A stretch of DNA of 64,000 nucleotides from Priestia megaterium (GCA_008180335.1 VTEF01000002.1:62001-126000); one strand, 5' to 3'. Positions 18,169 through 27,576 are shown, counted from the first letter of the stretch. Notes: generated by a model from the letters alone, not told the origin. Translations and numbers: made by a program.

Positions 18169-18651
18169 TTGGCTATTGCTTCAACAATTGTTGCAGTTCT
18201 TATGGCTACTTTTGTATTAGTAATGCGAATGAAGGCTGCTGAAAAGCCGACGAATGCAAAAAAAATTATTCTGCCACCTTTTTTTATGAGTACGGGAGCG
18301 TTAATGTTTATATTCCCCGTATTTCGAGTGACAGGGGCAGAGTTTCTAGAAGCATTGCTCGTTGGTTTGTTTTTTTCGTTATTTTTAATCAAAACGTCTA
18401 AGTTTGAAATTCGTGAGAATGATATTTACTTAAAACAGTCAAAAGCATTCGTTTTTATTATTATTGCTTTGCTAGTTGTTCGAGTTGCAATGAAGTTATA
18501 TTTAAGTTCGACAATTGATGTAGGCGCTCTTGGCGGCATGTTCTGGATTTTAGCATTCGGCATGATTGTCCCTTGGAGAATTACCATGTATACATCATAT
18601 AAAAAGCTAGAGCGTGAGCTGCAAAATCGACTTGTGAATGAAACGGTATAA
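18169..18651 (+). CDS. ccdC: CcdC membrane protein
   Basis: A 160-residue protein with four to five membrane helices, equal in length to CcdC/YneJ of B. subtilis. It starts with TTG 18169 behind AAGAAGGGG. The pattern VMRMKAAEKPTNAKKIILPP and the C-terminal PWRITMYTSYKKLERE are family features. It is linked genetically to ccdA and ccdB, but loss of ccdC does not block cytochrome c maturation in B. subtilis, so its job is unknown. Confidence 0.92.
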   Translation: MAIASTIVAVLMATFVLVMRMKAAEKPTNAKKIILPPFFMSTGALMFIFPVFRVTGAEFLEALLVGLFFSLFLIKTSKFEIRENDIYLKQSKAFVFIIIALLVVRVAMKLYLSSTIDVGALGGMFWILAFGMIVPWRITMYTSYKKLERELQNRLVNETV

Positions 18652-18685
18652 AAAAAGAGGTGTCTTATGAAGACACCTCTTTTTT
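18650..18685. terminator. Bidirectional terminator between ccdC and yneK
   Basis: aaaaaagaggtgtct / agacacctctttttt, a 15-bp stem with a 5-base loop. The ccdC stop codon touches its left arm. Confidence 0.9.
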
Positions 18686-18709
18686 TAGCTCAGAGGATTC
18701 TTTGCTAAT

Positions 18710-19138
18710 TTAATGAAAAAGATGTTGATAAGGAGAATGGTCAATTTTTTGGTCTTTCAGTGTTTTTAATAAAAATTTATGATCTCTCTTTGGGGTTGCG
18801 ATAATATACCCTCGTACAATTAAGTCTTCATTGATAGAAGAAGCATTTTCACGAACAGCTAATTCTCCAATTTTTCCTGCAATCTTTTGGCGAGCTATGT
18901 CTCGGAATAATTCAGGCACAGGCTCGACAAGATGCTCCAATAATTGTTTTTGGTCAGGAGACCATAGATGACGAGTTTTTTCTAAGTAGTAATCTTGCCA
19001 ATCAAGCTCAGATTTTCCATCTTCTTTAGGGAATCGCTTTAAGAATTTTCGGAACATAAAAAATCCACCGATGGCAAACATTCCAGCTAAAAAGACAACC
19101 CAAAATAAAATAAACCATAAAAACCAGCCGTTCAGCAT
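18710..19138 (-). CDS. yneK: YneK, DUF2621 protein
   Basis: A 142-residue protein with one N-terminal membrane helix (FLWFILFWVVFLAGMFAIGG) followed by a soluble DUF2621 domain (ELDWQDYYLEKTRHLWSP). AGGAGGAATAAG precedes the ATG. It converges on ccdC as in B. subtilis. Function unknown. Confidence 0.9.
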   Translation of the reverse strand: MLNGWFLWFILFWVVFLAGMFAIGGFFMFRKFLKRFPKEDGKSELDWQDYYLEKTRHLWSPDQKQLLEHLVEPVPELFRDIARQKIAGKIGELAVRENASSINEDLIVRGYIIATPKRDHKFLLKTLKDQKIDHSPYQHLFH

Positions 19139-19413
19139 CTTATTCCTCCTTATGTTTATTAAGTATGTAAAAAGAAGGTATTCTTAAAGCCGTATGTCAA
19201 ACATTCGAAAAAATAAGTATTTCTCATTTAGATTGAGGTATTACATTAATTACCTATATTATAGCTAGCAATCTAGTAAAGAAGCAAGTTGTACTTCATA
19301 AGTGCAATGGAACTTGAACATATAAATAGGGATAGTTCTATCATAGAAAAGCTATGGCTATTTTCAAATTTAAATCGAAATTGCTTATTCTAATCTAAGT
19401 CGATTTTGATTCG

Positions 19414-19437
19414 TTTTAAGTCATAAAAGACTTAAAA
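19414..19437. promoter_or_regulatory. Palindrome upstream of gabT, candidate activator site
   Basis: TTTTAAGTC-N6-GACTTAAAA is a perfect 9-bp inverted repeat. It ends 49 bases before the sigma-54 promoter. Sigma-54 activators bind such upstream sites, and the PAS-AAA-HTH regulator is encoded just downstream. The 250 bases before it hold no gene. Confidence 0.5.
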
Positions 19438-19485
19438 CTTAGTCTTTCTATGTTTGGAATTAGCGAAAAGTATTCCTTTTTTTAG

Positions 19486-19503
19486 TTGGCATAATTTTTG
19501 CAT
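19486..19503 (+). promoter_or_regulatory. Sigma-54 (SigL) promoter of gabT
   Basis: TTGGCATAATTTTTGCAT matches the -24/-12 consensus TTGGCAC-N4-TTGCAT except for T in place of C after TTGGCA. The GG and GC doublets are 10 bases apart, as required. The gabT ATG follows 41 bases later. Confidence 0.88.
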
Positions 19504-19543
19504 ATATAAAGTAAAGAAACTTATCAATGAGAGGAAGATTAAA

Positions 19544-20905
19544 ATGAGTCAAACTTTTAGTCAAATAGTAACCAATTTACCTGGGGAAAATGCAAAAAAG
19601 TTATTAGAACGCAGACATTGTGCAGTTCCGAAAGGGGTAAGCTATGGAATTCCAACATTTGCTGATACGGCTGAGGGTGCACTTGTTAAAGATATAGATG
19701 GCAATACATTCATTGATTTTGTGGGGGCAATTGGCACAATTAATGTTGGACATAGCCATCCTAAGGTAAAAGAAGTGCTTCATAGACAAATAGATCGCTT
19801 TATTCATACAGGTTTTAATGTTGTTATGTATGAATCATATATTGAGCTCGCGGAAAGGTTAGCTGCCATTGCGCCAGGCGCATTTGATAAAAAAGTACTG
19901 CTTTTAAACAGCGGTGCTGAAGCTGTTGAAAATGCAGTAAAGATTGCCCGCAAATATACAAAGCGTCAAGGAATCATTTCGTTTACTCGAGGATTTCATG
20001 GCCGTACATTAATGACCATGACAATGACTAGTAAAGTAAAGCCTTATAAATATGAATTTGGTCCGTTTGCACCAGAAGTGTATAAAGCACCGTATCCGTA
20101 TACTTACCGCCGCCCAGAAGACTTAACAGAAGATGCATACGAAGACTATGTTATTTCGGAATTTAAAAACTTTTTAAATAATGAAGTGGCACCTGAAACG
20201 GTCGCAGCGGTAGTAATGGAACCGATTCAAGGTGAAGGTGGATTTATTGTTCCAGGCAAGAGGTTTGTTCAAGAGGTGTATAATTTATGTAAAGAACACG
20301 GTATTTTATTTGTTTCAGATGAAATTCAAGCAGGTTTTGCACGTACCGGCCGCTACTTTGGTATTGAGCATTTTGCTGTCGAACCAGATTTAATTACTGT
20401 TTCTAAATCATTAGGGGCAGGCGTGCCGATTAGTGGAGTAATCGGAAGAGCGGAGATTATGGATGAAGCAAATCCAGGTGAATTAGGCGGTACATATAGC
20501 GGCAGTCCGCTAGGTTGTGAAGCAGCGCTTGCCGTGTTAGACATTATTGAAGAAGAAAAGTTAAATGCTCGCGGAGAATATTTGGGCAACTTGGTAATGA
20601 AGCGCTTTAAGAAACTAGCCGAAAAATATGAGTGTATTGGTGATGTTCGAGGCTTAGGGGCAATGTGTGCTGTTGAATTAGTAAAAGATAGACAAACAAA
20701 AGAAGCCGATAAAGCCTTAACACAAAAAGTAGTTCAAGAGGCAAATAAGCGCGGATTACTATTATTAAGTGCAGGCGTGTATGGAAATGTGCTTCGCATC
20801 TTAATGCCGATTGTCATTACCGATGAGCAATTAGAAGAAGGGCTATCAATCTTTGAAGCCGCGTTAGAAGCAAGTGTTCAAGAAACTGTAGAAGTGCAGA
20901 TTTAA
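19544..20905 (+). CDS. gabT: 4-aminobutyrate (GABA) aminotransferase
   Basis: A PLP-dependent class III aminotransferase that converts GABA and 2-oxoglutarate to succinate semialdehyde and glutamate. It has 453 residues. Motifs are LLNSGAEAVENAVKIARK, GFHGRTLMTMTMTSK, the cofactor Asp in FVSDEIQAGFARTG and the Schiff-base Lys in VSKSLGAGVPISG. ATG 19544 has GAGGAAG before it; the longer frame from 19454 runs through the sigma-54 promoter and is impossible. With gabD, a permease and a sigma-54 activator downstream, GABA catabolism is a firm inference. Confidence 0.95.
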   Translation: MSQTFSQIVTNLPGENAKKLLERRHCAVPKGVSYGIPTFADTAEGALVKDIDGNTFIDFVGAIGTINVGHSHPKVKEVLHRQIDRFIHTGFNVVMYESYIELAERLAAIAPGAFDKKVLLLNSGAEAVENAVKIARKYTKRQGIISFTRGFHGRTLMTMTMTSKVKPYKYEFGPFAPEVYKAPYPYTYRRPEDLTEDAYEDYVISEFKNFLNNEVAPETVAAVVMEPIQGEGGFIVPGKRFVQEVYNLCKEHGILFVSDEIQAGFARTGRYFGIEHFAVEPDLITVSKSLGAGVPISGVIGRAEIMDEANPGELGGTYSGSPLGCEAALAVLDIIEEEKLNARGEYLGNLVMKRFKKLAEKYECIGDVRGLGAMCAVELVKDRQTKEADKALTQKVVQEANKRGLLLLSAGVYGNVLRILMPIVITDEQLEEGLSIFEAALEASVQETVEVQI

Positions 20906-20923
20906 AGATAATTAGATTCAAAG

Positions 20924-20966
20924 GAAGAGGCAAACTTCATTGTAACTTTTGTTCATTTGCCTCTTC
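20924..20966 (+). terminator. Hairpin after gabT
   Basis: gaagaggcaaa / tttgcctcttc is an 11-bp stem with a 21-base loop and no long T run. It probably limits readthrough into the regulator gene. Confidence 0.5.
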
Positions 20967-21080
20967 TCCTTCAAATGATAGTACGTGTAAAGCTAGTAAT
21001 GATCGAAGTTCCGTTTTATGAAAATAAACTTTTCTGATAAAATAAAATAATAATAATTTTTTGACGAAAAGGTGATTCAA

Positions 21081-22466
21081 ATGGCAATTGAAAAACAACA
21101 TATTCGCAGTATTGACGACGAACTATACGATGTATTTGAGTCATCATTTGATGAAATATTCGTTACGGACTCTAAAGGCTATGTCATTGTTGTTAATTCG
21201 GAATGTGAAAAAAACTATCATTTGAAAGCAGAAGACTTTATTGGAAAGCATGTAAGAGAACTGCAGGAAATGGGAATTTTCTATCCATCTGCTACATTAA
21301 AAGTAATCGAATCACAGCAATCACTTGAACTTGTACAAAAAACAAACTCCGGAAGGTATTTACACGTTCGAGCGAGGCCGGTTTTTACAGAAGACAGGAA
21401 GTTGAAAAGCGTTATTAGTTACTCACGTGATTTAACTGATTTAATGGAATTAAAAAGAAAAGTAGAAGAAATGGAAGAAAAATTAGAGAACTATAAAAAA
21501 GAGTTAAATGAATCTGTTGAGATGGCCGGAATTGTGACAAAAAGCAAGGCGATGAAAAAAGTTTTTTCTACTATTCAGCGCGTTGCTTCTGTGAATACAA
21601 CAGTTTTGTTGCTAGGAGAAACTGGTGTAGGGAAAAGCAGAGTGGCGAAACTGCTACATCAATCTAGTGAAAGAAAACATCAGCCTTATTATGAAGTCAA
21701 TTGTGCTGCTCTACCGGAACAACTAATTGAGTCGGAGTTGTTTGGGTATCAGGGGGGAACGTTTACAGGTGCTTTTCGCGACGGGAAAAAGGGGATTATT
21801 GAATTATCAAATAGAGGCACTTTGTTTTTAGATGAGGTTGGCGAATTGTCAATGCAAGCACAAAGCAAGCTTCTTCATGTGCTGCAAGATCGCACTATTC
21901 GGCCTGTCGGTTCAAGCAAAGTAATACCAGTTGATGTTCGAATCATTGCAGCTACTAATCAAAACTTAGGGGAGATGGTCGAAAAGGGGTTGTTTAGACG
22001 GGACTTGTATTATCGTTTGAATGTTGTTCCGATTACCATCCCTCCTTTACGTGAACGGACAGAGGATATTCTGCCACTCGTCTATCAATTTCTAAATCAT
22101 TTTAATTTACTATACAACCGAAACATTGCATTGTCGCCCAAGGCATTAGACGCTTTTGTCAGACAAGAGTGGAAAGGAAATGTACGGGAAGTAGAGAATA
22201 TGATTGAACGTTTAGTTGTGACGAGTGAAGGTACCGTCGCATTAAAAGATTTACCGTTTGAATACCCCCTATCATTGGAAAATCCTAATCGTACATTGCC
22301 TGAAGTCGTAGAAGATATAGAGAGAAAAATGGTGATCGAAGCATATGAAAAATTTGAATCTTCTTACAAAGTTGCAAAGCAATTAGGAATTAGTCAATCA
22401 CAAGCGAATCGAAAAATAAGAAAATATTTAGAGGGGATGAATGAAGGGGATGAGCCAAAAACCTAA
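21081..22466 (+). CDS. Sigma-54 dependent activator with PAS sensor (GabR/RocR type)
   Basis: A 461-residue enhancer-binding protein. Residues about 10-125 are a PAS domain, then a coiled coil. Residues about 145-370 form the AAA+ domain with GETGVGKS, ESELFGYQGGTFTGAF and FLDEVGELS, and the C-terminus is a Fis-type helix-turn-helix (SYKVAKQLGISQSQANRKI). The sigma-54 contact loop reads GTFTGA rather than GAFTGA. ATG 21081 lies 7 bases after AAAAGGTGA. It overlaps the next gene by 26 bases. By context it activates gabT at the -24/-12 promoter upstream, as the GabR activator does in the B. thuringiensis gab cluster. Confidence 0.92.
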   Translation: MAIEKQHIRSIDDELYDVFESSFDEIFVTDSKGYVIVVNSECEKNYHLKAEDFIGKHVRELQEMGIFYPSATLKVIESQQSLELVQKTNSGRYLHVRARPVFTEDRKLKSVISYSRDLTDLMELKRKVEEMEEKLENYKKELNESVEMAGIVTKSKAMKKVFSTIQRVASVNTTVLLLGETGVGKSRVAKLLHQSSERKHQPYYEVNCAALPEQLIESELFGYQGGTFTGAFRDGKKGIIELSNRGTLFLDEVGELSMQAQSKLLHVLQDRTIRPVGSSKVIPVDVRIIAATNQNLGEMVEKGLFRRDLYYRLNVVPITIPPLRERTEDILPLVYQFLNHFNLLYNRNIALSPKALDAFVRQEWKGNVREVENMIERLVVTSEGTVALKDLPFEYPLSLENPNRTLPEVVEDIERKMVIEAYEKFESSYKVAKQLGISQSQANRKIRKYLEGMNEGDEPKT

Positions 22467-23871
22467 GCAGTTAGAAAAAGTGTTATCAAAGTTTGACGTA
22501 TTATGTTTAGCCATTGGAGCGATGCTTGGCTGGGGATGGGTTGTCTTATCAGGTGCGTGGTTAAATTCAGCAGGATCAATGGGCACATTAATTGCCTTTT
22601 TAGTTGGCGGTTTACTCGTTATTTTTGTAGGGCTAACGTATGCTGAATTGGCATCTGCCGTGCCTAAAGTTGGAGGAGAACATGTATTTGTTAAGCGGGC
22701 AATGGGAAAAAAAGCAGCTTTTATAGCTTCATGGGCGATTGTGCTGGGATATGTATCTGTAGTCACTTTTGAAGCTGTTGCATTGCCTGCGGTACTGGAT
22801 TACTTAATACCGAATTATCAACAAGGATTTTTATGGACAATAAATGGCTGGGATGTCTATTTAACGTGGGTGCTAGTAGGTAGCATTGGCGCAGTTATTT
22901 TAACAGCGATTAATTATTTCGGGTTAAAAACAGCAGCCTTTTTGCAAGTTGTGCTAACAGTAGCTATTGTAGGGATTGGTATTCTATTAATCTTTGGATC
23001 AGGCATTAATGGAGACACAAAAAATTTAGATCCATTCTTTATCGGCGGTGCAGGCGGAATTATGACTGTACTTGTAATGGTGCCATTTTTATTTGTAGGG
23101 TTTGACGTTATTCCCCAAGTAGCGGAGGAAGCGAATTTACCTCCAAGAGAAATCGGTAAAATCTTAATTATTTCAGTAAGTGCAGCCATTGTATTTTATA
23201 TGTTAATCGCTTTAGGAGTAGGAATGGCACTTGATAAAAGCGCGTTAGCGGCAACACAACTTGCTACAGCAGATGCAATGGCTGCAGCATTTAATTCACC
23301 ACTATTTGGACAAATTTTAATTATTGGTGGGATTGCTGGTATCGTAACGAGCTGGAATGCTTTCATTATTGGGGGAAGCCGCGTTATTTATGCAATGGCT
23401 GAAGATGGTATGCTGCCTGCATGGTTTGGCAAATTGCACCCTAAGTATAATACGCCTTCAAACGCAGTTTTATTTTTAGGGGCATTAGCGGTAGTTGCTC
23501 CATTATTAGGCCGGCCTGCTCTCGTATGGATTGTCGATGCCGGCGGATTAGGAATTGTTGTGGCTTACTTTTTTGTTGCCTTAGCGTTTGTCGTCCTGCG
23601 TAAAAAAGAACCTGCGCTTGTCCGGCCATTTAAGGCGGGTAAAACGCGTTTTATTGGCTGGTTAGGGGTATTGTTTAGTACAGGGTTCATAGCTTTATAT
23701 ATGCCTGGTATGCCAGCAGCACTTATTTGGCCTTATGAATGGATTATGGTATTAGGTTGGACGTTACTCGGAGCATATTTCTTTATTAAGATGAACAAAG
23801 GGGCTTATCATAATAGAGAGGAAGCACAAGAACAGCCTTCAGATTCAACTATAAAAGCAGACATTAATTAA
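22441..23871 (+). CDS. APC-family amino acid permease, probable GABA transporter
   Basis: About 12 membrane helices over 476 residues, with the APC superfamily start (VLCLAIGAMLGWGWVVLSGAW) and a conserved loop VAEEANLPPREIGK. ATG 22441 overlaps the end of the regulator gene and is preceded by GAGGGG with a short spacer. ATG 22450 is a possible alternative. GABA or a related amino acid as substrate is inferred from its place between the activator and gabD; the true specificity is not visible. Confidence 0.85.
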   Translation: MKGMSQKPKQLEKVLSKFDVLCLAIGAMLGWGWVVLSGAWLNSAGSMGTLIAFLVGGLLVIFVGLTYAELASAVPKVGGEHVFVKRAMGKKAAFIASWAIVLGYVSVVTFEAVALPAVLDYLIPNYQQGFLWTINGWDVYLTWVLVGSIGAVILTAINYFGLKTAAFLQVVLTVAIVGIGILLIFGSGINGDTKNLDPFFIGGAGGIMTVLVMVPFLFVGFDVIPQVAEEANLPPREIGKILIISVSAAIVFYMLIALGVGMALDKSALAATQLATADAMAAAFNSPLFGQILIIGGIAGIVTSWNAFIIGGSRVIYAMAEDGMLPAWFGKLHPKYNTPSNAVLFLGALAVVAPLLGRPALVWIVDAGGLGIVVAYFFVALAFVVLRKKEPALVRPFKAGKTRFIGWLGVLFSTGFIALYMPGMPAALIWPYEWIMVLGWTLLGAYFFIKMNKGAYHNREEAQEQPSDSTIKADIN

Positions 23872-23885
23872 AGGAGTGACGATGA

Positions 23886-25310
23886 GTGAAACAAGCAAGC
23901 TTACATATTAATGGAGAATGGGTTACAGCGACTGAGACGTTTGAAGTTGTTAATCCTGCAACAAATGAAGTTATTGCAGCAGTGGCAAAGGGCGGAGAAA
24001 AAGAAGCAAAACTTGCAGCTGATGCAGCATATGAAGCGTTTCAGACATGGTCAAAGATAACGGCTGAAGAACGCGGGAAATTACTGATGAAATGGCACCA
24101 ATTAATCGAAGAACATACAGATGAACTAGCTGAAATGATGACAATTGAACAAGGAAAGCCTCTAAAAGAAGCGAAGGGTGAAATCGGTTATGCAAATGGT
24201 TTCATCTCCTGGTACGCGGAAGAAGGAAAGCGTGTATATGGTGAAACCATTCCAGCATCGGCGCCGAACAAGCGCTTGTTTGCTCATAAACAACCGGTTG
24301 GTGTAATGGCAGCAATTACACCTTGGAATTTTCCAGCAGCTATGATCACACGTAAAGTAGCACCTGCACTTGCAGCAGGGTGCACAGCAGTTATTAAGCC
24401 TGCAGAACAAACACCATTAACAGCACTGCGTTTGGCTGAACTTGCCAAACAAGCAGGGATTCCAAAAGGAGTTATTAACGTGGTAGCCGGTGATGCGAAA
24501 GCGATTGGTGATGCTTGGCTAAAAGACAGCCGTGTTCGTAAATTATCGTTTACCGGTTCCACTGAAGTAGGAAAGCTGCTGATGAGAGGTGCAGCTGATA
24601 CAGTTAAAAAAGTATCGTTAGAATTAGGCGGGCATGCACCATTTATCGTGACAGCTAATGCTGATTTAGATAAAGCTGTTACACATGCTGTTGCTTCTAA
24701 ATTCCGCAATGCTGGGCAAACATGTGTATGTACGAACCGTATATATGTTCATGAATCAATTGCAGATAGTTTTACAAAGCAATTTGCAGCTGCTGTCGAG
24801 CACTTAAAGCTAGGAAACGGGCTAGAAGAAGGAATTGATATCGGTCCGTTAATTGATGAAAAAGCACTGCAAAAAGTGAAAAAGCATTTAGCAGATGCAG
24901 TTGATAAAGGCGGAAATATTGTTACAGGTGGGGCTGTACGAGAAGAAGGCAGCGGATTGTTTGTTGAACCAACAGTAGTGAAGGACGCAAAAGATGAGAT
25001 GTTATGTATGTATGAAGAAACGTTTGGACCAATTGCACCAATTGCGACCTATCAAACTGAAGATGAAGTGATTCGCCGTGCTAATAACTCTCCATATGGT
25101 TTAGCAGCTTACGTATTTACTGAGAACATTTCAGAAGCTATTCGTATTGCTGAAGCGCTTGAATATGGAATTATTGGATTAAACGATGGTCTGCCATCTA
25201 CCCCGCAAGCTCCATTTGGAGGCTTTAAAGAAAGCGGTCTTGGCCGTGAAGGTGGTCATTTTGGAATTGAAGAGTATTTAGAAGTAAAATATATTTCATT
25301 AGGTTTTTAA
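23886..25310 (+). CDS. gabD: Succinate-semialdehyde dehydrogenase
   Basis: An aldehyde dehydrogenase of 474 residues that oxidises succinate semialdehyde to succinate, the second step of GABA breakdown. The catalytic Cys lies in FRNAGQTCVCTNR and the general-base Glu in LELGGHAPF; NAD(P) contacts are in PWNFPAAM and FTGSTEVG. The CVC pair is the redox-switch arrangement found in SSADH enzymes. The start is GTG 23886, nine bases after AGGAG. The gene follows the permease by 14 bases and ends with a strong hairpin. Confidence 0.95.
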   Translation: MKQASLHINGEWVTATETFEVVNPATNEVIAAVAKGGEKEAKLAADAAYEAFQTWSKITAEERGKLLMKWHQLIEEHTDELAEMMTIEQGKPLKEAKGEIGYANGFISWYAEEGKRVYGETIPASAPNKRLFAHKQPVGVMAAITPWNFPAAMITRKVAPALAAGCTAVIKPAEQTPLTALRLAELAKQAGIPKGVINVVAGDAKAIGDAWLKDSRVRKLSFTGSTEVGKLLMRGAADTVKKVSLELGGHAPFIVTANADLDKAVTHAVASKFRNAGQTCVCTNRIYVHESIADSFTKQFAAAVEHLKLGNGLEEGIDIGPLIDEKALQKVKKHLADAVDKGGNIVTGGAVREEGSGLFVEPTVVKDAKDEMLCMYEETFGPIAPIATYQTEDEVIRRANNSPYGLAAYVFTENISEAIRIAEALEYGIIGLNDGLPSTPQAPFGGFKESGLGREGGHFGIEEYLEVKYISLGF

Positions 25311-25313
25311 ACA

Positions 25314-25347
25314 AAAAGGGATTTAGCTCTTCGCTAGATCCCTTTTT
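25314..25347 (+). terminator. gabD terminator
   Basis: aagggatttagc / gctagatccctt, a 12-bp stem with one G-T pair, then TTTTT. Confidence 0.88.
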
Positions 25348-25357
25348 TACATTCATA

Positions 25358-26821
25358 TTAACCAGCTGCTTGATCTGAAGTATCATGACCATTTGGATCA
25401 ATGTAGTCGACTTGTAAACCATTTGCTTTATTTTCTTTTGCCTTTTTAAAGAACAAGAGTAAAAAGAGGATGGTTACAGCTCCGGCAATTATATAGGATA
25501 CTTGTATTGGCAAGTTAAAGCCGATCGGTGCATTCATGATATACGTAGTTGTTGCCATTGTCATAAACATAGCTGGAATAGTAGAAATCCAGTGGTTGGC
25601 TCCTTTTACAATTAGATACATTGACGCAATCCATAAGGCAATCACAGCGGTTGATTGGTTCGCCCAAGAGAAATATCTCCATAATAAAGTAAAATCAATT
25701 TTTGTTAAGACGAATGCAATGATAAATAATGGTGCGGCAATCATTAAGCGATTCATTAGTTTAATTTGTGAAAAATTAAGATAATCTGCAATAATCATAC
25801 GGGCAGATCGGAATGCTGTATCACCAGATGTAATTGGAAGAATAATAACTCCGATAATAGCTAATGTACCACCAACTGCCCCTAACATCACTGTTGACAC
25901 TTCTGTTACAACTGCTGCAGGTCCACCTGTATTAATGATGGCACTCAAGTCTTTACCATCAAATAGACTCATTGCTGCAGCTGCCCAAATCATGGCAATC
26001 ATTGCTTCAGCAATCATCATGCCATAGAAAATTTTGCGTCCGGATTTTTCATCTTTTAATGTACGAGAAATAATAGGTGATTGCGTCGCGTGAAATCCTG
26101 AGAGTGCGCCACATGAGATTGTTAAAAATAGAAGTGGAAAGATTGGAATATTATCAGGGTGCATATTTGTTAATGAAACTTCTGGAATAGGTGCACCTTT
26201 TATAATTAACATACCACCAATTCCAATGGCACTAATAATTAAAAATGCTCCGAAGATAGGGTAAATACGACCAATGATTTGATCAATCGGTAAGACTGTC
26301 GATAAGATATAATAAACAAAGATAGCCAAAATGATAATGCTAAGCGAGAGTGTTCCATCCGCTAAATCGTTGATTAATGCAGCTGGAGAAGTAATGAATA
26401 CAGTCCCAACTAATACAAGCAACAAGATAGAGAAACCGTTTACAATATGTTTCGAGAAAGTACCAAGAAATTTTCCAGCAAGCTCAGGTATATGAGCTCC
26501 TTTATTTCTGATTGAAATCATACCTGTTAAATAGTCATGGACAGCACCTGCAAAAATAGCGCCGATAACAATCCATAAAAAAGCAACGGGTCCGTATAAC
26601 GCGCCCATAATGGGTCCAAAAATTGGCCCAACGCCAGCGATGTTCAATAATTGAATAAGAGAGTTCTTTTTATTGTTCATTGGTACATAGTCAATGCCGT
26701 CTTTCATTGCATAAGCAGGTGTTGGACGAGACGGTTTTATTCCAAATACTTTTTCTACAACTTTTCCGTAGATCAAGTATCCAATAATCAGTAAAACAAA
26801 TGAAAGTACAAAAGTAATCAT
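25358..26821 (-). CDS. cstA: CstA family peptide / pyruvate transporter
   Basis: About 487 residues with some 13 to 14 membrane helices. It starts with VLSFVLLIIGYLIYG and contains IAGVGPIFGPIMGALYGP and GAVHDYLTGM, all family landmarks. It is shorter than the 700-residue E. coli CstA and BtsT, as is usual for many Firmicutes members. I chose ATG 26821, 12 bases after AAAGGAG; the TTG at 26833 lies inside the ribosome binding site. A cre site between promoter and gene points to carbon catabolite repression, in keeping with its role under carbon starvation. Confidence 0.9.
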   Translation of the reverse strand: MITFVLSFVLLIIGYLIYGKVVEKVFGIKPSRPTPAYAMKDGIDYVPMNNKKNSLIQLLNIAGVGPIFGPIMGALYGPVAFLWIVIGAIFAGAVHDYLTGMISIRNKGAHIPELAGKFLGTFSKHIVNGFSILLLVLVGTVFITSPAALINDLADGTLSLSIIILAIFVYYILSTVLPIDQIIGRIYPIFGAFLIISAIGIGGMLIIKGAPIPEVSLTNMHPDNIPIFPLLFLTISCGALSGFHATQSPIISRTLKDEKSGRKIFYGMMIAEAMIAMIWAAAAMSLFDGKDLSAIINTGGPAAVVTEVSTVMLGAVGGTLAIIGVIILPITSGDTAFRSARMIIADYLNFSQIKLMNRLMIAAPLFIIAFVLTKIDFTLLWRYFSWANQSTAVIALWIASMYLIVKGANHWISTIPAMFMTMATTTYIMNAPIGFNLPIQVSYIIAGAVTILFLLLFFKKAKENKANGLQVDYIDPNGHDTSDQAAG

Positions 26822-26851
26822 CTTGTTATACAACTCCTTTATATAAATCTA

Positions 26852-26866
26852 TTGAAAGCGGTTGCT
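26852..26866 (-). promoter_or_regulatory. cre site (CcpA) downstream of the cstA promoter
   Basis: TTGAAAGCGGTTGCT fits the consensus WTGNAANCGNWNNCW at every fixed position. It lies just after a minus-strand TATAAT (26875-26880), a roadblock position expected for repression of cstA by CcpA. Confidence 0.65.
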
Positions 26867-26918
26867 TTTTATCTATTATACTAAAAAGATGGTGAAATAA
26901 AAAGGAGAAGAACACGAA

Positions 26919-26961
26919 CCTTTAATTAGTAGAGGAGCTTTCGTCTTCTACTAATTAAAGG
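26919..26961. repeat. Perfect 15-bp inverted repeat
   Basis: cctttaattagtaga and tctactaattaaagg pair perfectly around a 13-base loop. No T run follows on either strand. It lies between cstA and the small gene to its right, both on the minus strand, and could end the latter's transcript or act as an operator. Confidence 0.5.
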
Positions 26962-27034
26962 TGACCAATCGCATTTTTATGAACACCTTACTCTTCACTT
27001 AGTAACCTTGAAGCCAGATGAAGCTTTCTTTCAT

Positions 27035-27268
27035 TTATGCGTAAGGGAGATATTGATGTATATGATTAAAACTCATAAATGAAAAACAAAATTCTTCAAA
27101 GGTTAAATCGGTAAATGTTTCTAATTCATAAGCATCAAAAAAGTCTTCAAGTATATTGGGACTTATCTCGTCAAACAATTGTAAACATTGAAGCGGATAA
27201 CGGAATTCAGTATATAAAGATGAAAGCCCGTAATAATCAAAGACATCTTCAACTTGTCGTTCTGTCAT
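27035..27268 (-). CDS. Small acidic protein of unknown function
   Basis: A 77-residue soluble acidic protein, rich in Phe and Tyr, with no signal peptide. ATG 27268 lies 6 bases after AGGAGGG; the ATG at 27274 is too close to that site. No recognised family; helices such as ERQVEDVFDYYG and DLTFEEFCFSFM are predicted by pattern only. It stands alone on the minus strand. The 300 bases to its right hold only a 7-codon frame (27362-27385) behind GGAGG. Confidence 0.6.
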   Translation of the reverse strand: MTERQVEDVFDYYGLSSLYTEFRYPLQCLQLFDEISPNILEDFFDAYELETFTDLTFEEFCFSFMSFNHIHQYLPYA

Positions 27269-27576
27269 GAGCATCCCTCCTGCTACATCTAGTATGAGGG
27301 AGAAGAGAGAAATTTAAACGTAAGTATTTCCTGCTAGTATATATAAATGGAGGTCATCATAATGAAAAAGATGATTTGTTTATAAAGGATAGTAACTTTT
27401 CAACATTTCATGTTGCTGCAGCTATAGATTAAGAGGCTTTTCTGTTAAAATCATTTGTGATGAGTATATGTGCGCCGTCCTCACTTACTCGTTAAATGAA
27501 TTAAGCTTTTAGCGATGAGAACATTTTTAAAGATTTATGAGTTGTCATACATAAAGCTGTATAAAGGAGAGCAAAG

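Noticed and set aside
22914-24709. Several long minus-strand frames opposite the permease and gabD
   Set aside because: They mirror strongly supported genes on the plus strand and lack ribosome binding sites and family features.
27362-27385. Seven-codon frame behind GGAGG as a leader peptide
   Set aside because: No gene or attenuator structure follows closely; it could be a decayed gene start. The evidence is too thin for a feature.
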